Part shown: one piece after another, positions 61,436 to 64,000 of the stretch | How the letters are laid out: every line of letters begins with the position of its first letter | Position numbering within the stretch: the first letter of the stretch is position 1 | DNA from: Marinilabiliaceae bacterium UBA5488 | Lineage (GTDB): Bacteria; Bacteroidota; Bacteroidia; Bacteroidales; Marinilabiliaceae | Length of the DNA stretch: 64,000 bases | Direction of reading: 5' to 3' | NCBI GenBank assembly: GCA_002427105.1 | Contig: DIPM01000037.1 | Coordinates: 78,684-142,683 of the forward strand | The notes under the pieces: model-generated | Told to the model about the DNA's origin: nothing | Seen by the model: only the letters and a program-made list of their open reading frames with translations | Databases searched by the model: none | Program-made: the position numbers and the translations under genes

Positions 61436-63592
61436 ATGAAGGTATATCTGTCCGATCAAATTAAAAACATCTCGCTGCTTGGAAGCAGCGGCTCGGGTAA
61501 AACCACCCTCGCTGAAGCTATGCTTTATGAGGGTGGTGTAATTAGTCGCAGAGGCGACGTTAAAAATAAAAATACTGTTTCCGACTACAACCGGGTAGAG
61601 CATGAGTATGGCTACTCGGTTTTTTCATCGGTTCTTTATACCGAATGGCTCGGGAAGAAACTGAATATTATCGATTGCCCCGGCGCAGATGACTTTATTA
61701 ACGGTGCTATTACTTCACTTGGCATTACCGACACTTCTCTGATGGTTCTGAATGCTACCCAGGGAGTTGAAGTAGGTACTCAAAACCTGTTCAGATATAC
61801 CGAAAAATACAAAAAGCCTGTGATTTTTGTGGTCAATCAGTTAGACCATGAAAAGGCTAATTATGAATCCACAGTTGAGTCAATACATGAGTCCTTTGGC
61901 AATAAGGCCGTTATTGTTCAGTATCCTGTTAATATCGGCGCGGAATTCAATGCTGTGGTGGATGTGCTTAAGATGAAGATGTACAAATGGAAACCTGAAG
62001 GCGGAGCGCCGGATGTACTGGAGATTCCGGAGAGCGAGAGCGCGAAGGCTGCTGAACTGCACAACTCTTTAGTTGAGGCATCAGCCGAAAATGATGAGGG
62101 CTTAATGGAGCTGTTTTTCGACAAGGGAAGTCTCGATGAGGATGAAATGCGGCAGGGAATGCGAAAAGGAATGATAGCACGTAATTTGTTTCCTATTTTC
62201 TGCGTATCGGCCGAGAAGGATATGGGTGTAAGGCGCCTGATGGAGTTCCTTGGAAATATTGTACCCTTTGTCTCCGAGATGCCCAAACCGGTTACCAAAG
62301 ATGGTGTAGAAGTAGCCGTAGATGCCAAGGGTCCCGTGTCTTTATATGTGTTTAAGGCAAGTATAGAGCCTCATATTGGAGAGGTAAGCTATTTTAAAGT
62401 GATGTCGGGAACAGTAAAAGAGGGAGACGATCTTTATAATATAAATACCGGAGCTAAGGAACGTATGTCGCAGTTGTACTGCGTTGCAGGTAACTCGCGC
62501 GAGAAGGTATCTGAGCTTCAGGCAGGAGATATCGGAGCTACTGTTAAATTAAAAGAGACCAAAACCAACGACACCTTAAATGCCAAGGGTTGTGAATATA
62601 AGTTTAATCCTATACAATATCCTGAGCCTAAGTATCGCGTAGCTGTTAAACCTGTTAATGAGGCAGATGATGAGAAATTGGGCGAAATTTTTGTCCGTAT
62701 CCATGAGGAAGACCCGACGATTATAGTTGAATATTCAAAAGAGCTCAAGCAGATAATAGTTTCGGGTCAGGGCGAATTCCACCTCAATACAATGAAGTGG
62801 CGCATCGAAAACATCGATAAGGTGCCCATCAATTATATGAATCCTAAGATTCCCTATCGTGAAACTATTACAAAACAGGCACGTGCTGACTATCGCCATA
62901 AAAAGCAGTCGGGTGGAGCAGGCCAGTTTGGTGAAGTACATATTATTATAGAGCCCTATTATGAAGGCATGCCGGCGCCCACCGTTTATAAATTCAACGG
63001 ACAGGAATTTAAAATGAGCGTAAGGGGCACAGATGAGGTTAACCTTTCTTGGGGAGGGAAATTAGTGTTTTGTAACTGTATTGTTGGTGGAGCAATTGAT
63101 GCCCGTTTTTTACCTGCTATTCTTAAAGGAATTATGGAGAAAATGGAGGAAGGCCCATTGACCGGGTCTTATGCCCGTGATATCAGGGTCTGCGTTTACG
63201 ATGGTAAGATGCACCCTGTTGACTCCAACGAAATATCTTTTAAATTGGCAGGACGTAATGCTTTTAGGACAGCCTTTAAAGAGGCGGGGCCCAAAATTCT
63301 GGAGCCGGTTTATGATGTGGAAGTACGAGTTCCGGCCGACAGGATGGGCGACGTAATGAGTGATTTGCAGGGGCGCAGGGCTGTTATTGAAGGGATGAGC
63401 AGCGAGAAGGGCTTTGAGGTGATTAAAGCCAAAGCGCCTTTGAAAGAAATGAACAAGTATTCCACCTCCTTAAGCTCGATAAGCGGGGGGCGTGCCTCCT
63501 ATTCAATGAAGTATTCAAATTATGAGAAAGTTCCGCCGGAAGTACAGGAGCAATTACTGGCTGCTTACGAGTCGGAGGATAGTGATGAATAA
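61436..63592 (+). CDS. Elongation factor G-like translational GTPase (EF-G paralogue)
   Basis: A 718-residue GTPase with all five EF-G domains. The G motifs are shifted from canonical EF-G: the P-loop is LGSSGSGKTTLAEAML rather than AHIDAGKTT, the G3 motif is DCPGADD and G4 is NQLD. The switch I region (RRGDVKNKNTVSDYNRVEHE) resembles EF-G-2/fusA2-type paralogues, not the housekeeping protein. The C-terminal part has GQGEFHLNTMKWRIE, KKQSGGAGQFGEV and the domain V RVPADRMGDVMSDLQGRR. It probably has a specialised translation or stress role, as inferred for such paralogues. It is not a TetM-like resistance protein by its motifs. Confidence 0.92.
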   Translation: MKVYLSDQIKNISLLGSSGSGKTTLAEAMLYEGGVISRRGDVKNKNTVSDYNRVEHEYGYSVFSSVLYTEWLGKKLNIIDCPGADDFINGAITSLGITDTSLMVLNATQGVEVGTQNLFRYTEKYKKPVIFVVNQLDHEKANYESTVESIHESFGNKAVIVQYPVNIGAEFNAVVDVLKMKMYKWKPEGGAPDVLEIPESESAKAAELHNSLVEASAENDEGLMELFFDKGSLDEDEMRQGMRKGMIARNLFPIFCVSAEKDMGVRRLMEFLGNIVPFVSEMPKPVTKDGVEVAVDAKGPVSLYVFKASIEPHIGEVSYFKVMSGTVKEGDDLYNINTGAKERMSQLYCVAGNSREKVSELQAGDIGATVKLKETKTNDTLNAKGCEYKFNPIQYPEPKYRVAVKPVNEADDEKLGEIFVRIHEEDPTIIVEYSKELKQIIVSGQGEFHLNTMKWRIENIDKVPINYMNPKIPYRETITKQARADYRHKKQSGGAGQFGEVHIIIEPYYEGMPAPTVYKFNGQEFKMSVRGTDEVNLSWGGKLVFCNCIVGGAIDARFLPAILKGIMEKMEEGPLTGSYARDIRVCVYDGKMHPVDSNEISFKLAGRNAFRTAFKEAGPKILEPVYDVEVRVPADRMGDVMSDLQGRRAVIEGMSSEKGFEVIKAKAPLKEMNKYSTSLSSISGGRASYSMKYSNYEKVPPEVQEQLLAAYESEDSDE

Positions 63593-63623
63593 TTATCTTT
63601 GTTGTTTTGTTTTAATCACAGTT

Positions 63624-63655
63624 AAAGCGGCTTCCTTTTAGGGGCCGCTTTTCCT
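63624..63655 (+). terminator. Terminator after the EF-G paralogue
   Basis: AAAGCGGC (63624-63631) pairs with GCCGCTTT (63644-63651) and is followed by T-rich sequence. Confidence 0.85.
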
Positions 63656-63697
63656 TTCCTGTTATTTTTTAGAATGTTGTCCGGTAAAAACGTTTAG

Positions 63698-63718
63698 ATT
63701 CCTCGCTTCGCTCGGAAT
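63698..63718. repeat. Imperfect palindromic intergenic repeat
   Basis: ATTCC at 63698-63702 and GGAAT at 63714-63718 bracket a GC-rich centre (TCGCTTCGCTC). Sequences of this type, with GTCATTTCGAAGGAAGG (63761-63777) nearby, recur in Bacteroidota genomes as short dispersed elements, from memory. Only this copy is in the window. Confidence 0.55.
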
Positions 63719-63924
63719 GATATCGCCAACCAACCCCTTCCAATAAGCTAAATATCTGATTGTCATTTCGAAGGAAGGGAGAAATCCATAAGCTAATTTG
63801 GATTGAAAGAAAAGAATACGCCATTCAAATTGGAGCTGATGAGGGTAACATGCACTAATAGTTGCCGGGTTTTGAATATCCGGAAACTTTTTGGTATAGG
63901 TGCTTAAGTCAATTTTGTTACCTT

Positions 63925-63947
63925 ACCTTAGGTCGAAGACCTAAGGT
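63925..63947. repeat. Perfect 10-base palindrome with 3-base loop
   Basis: ACCTTAGGTC (63925-63934), GAA, GACCTAAGGT (63938-63947). It is followed by a further GC-rich patch (GGCCTTCGGCGC). The element runs off toward the window edge. It has no adjoining gene in the window. Confidence 0.7.
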
Positions 63948-64000
63948 TATGAAAATCCAAGGCCTTCGGCGCTTCCAGAATACTCAAAGTCTGCTAAAAT

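Noticed and set aside
61436..63592. Tetracycline ribosomal protection protein (TetM/TetQ type)
   Set aside because: Length and domains are similar, but the G-domain motifs (GSSGSGKTT, NQLD) and switch region fit an EF-G-2-like paralogue, not the TetM/Q class.

Overview
The window is a stretch of Bacteroidota chromosome, most likely Bacteroidales/Marinilabiliales-like. The indicators are type IX secretion sorting domains (a gliding-type CHU_C domain at 2.9-4.1 kb and a Por-secretion tail at 47.75-48.0 kb), lineage families such as DUF4290, DUF6089 and the Porin_10 type, the nadK-DUF6089-uppS-bamA-skp cluster, TAnnTTTG-type -7 promoter elements, and a KorAB 2-oxoacid:ferredoxin oxidoreductase that suggests anaerobic or facultative metabolism. 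No tRNA, rRNA, CRISPR array, transposase or integrase was recognised.

0-35.5 kb is mostly housekeeping. It holds lysine biosynthesis (lysC, lysA), a PcrA/UvrD helicase, MurA with Asp instead of the catalytic Cys, a thioredoxin-fold protein without its redox cysteines, grpE-dnaJ-oxyR (dnaJ and oxyR overlap by 4 bases), RmuC, an OmpA-type lipoprotein and a beta-barrel protein. A three-gene xylan-use operon follows (GPH symporter, GH10 xylanase lipoprotein, GH43 enzyme), then hisH-hisA-hisF-hisIE under purU, pdxJ with an alpha/beta hydrolase, and an envelope-biogenesis cluster (Omp85-like protein, NAD kinase, DUF6089, undecaprenyl-PP synthase, BamA, three tandem Skp/OmpH chaperones, MurI).

35.6-49.1 kb is the accessory highlight: a minus-strand polymorphic-toxin locus. 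A DNRLRE-domain exported protein whose T9SS tail lies in the -1 frame is followed by a 2070-residue Sec-signal SpvB/FG-GAP/YD-repeat RHS protein with a variable C-terminal tip and an overlapping immunity gene. Downstream is an AT-rich array of displaced RHS tips alternating with small immunity-like genes. The tips include an Ntox50-type RNase, a BECR-like toxin, a HExGH metallopeptidase fragment and shorter remnants. The small genes include several lipoproteins. Tips keep short near-identical pieces of the parental RHS linker, and one exact 283-base duplication joins parts of two different cassettes. These look like the recombination intermediates of toxin-tip replacement.

49.6-64 kb returns to core genes: korAB with a full -33/-7 promoter, a putative porin, MltF lytic transglycosylase, a NUDIX CoA pyrophosphatase, a LolC/E-like permease, a DUF190 protein and an EF-G paralogue. 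A small AT-rich accessory patch (56.8-59.3 kb) carries a frameshifted lipoprotein gene of unknown function and a second small lipoprotein. The window ends in intergenic palindromic repeats.

All assignments come from reading motifs and translated sequence. Family names are from memory and no database search was run.
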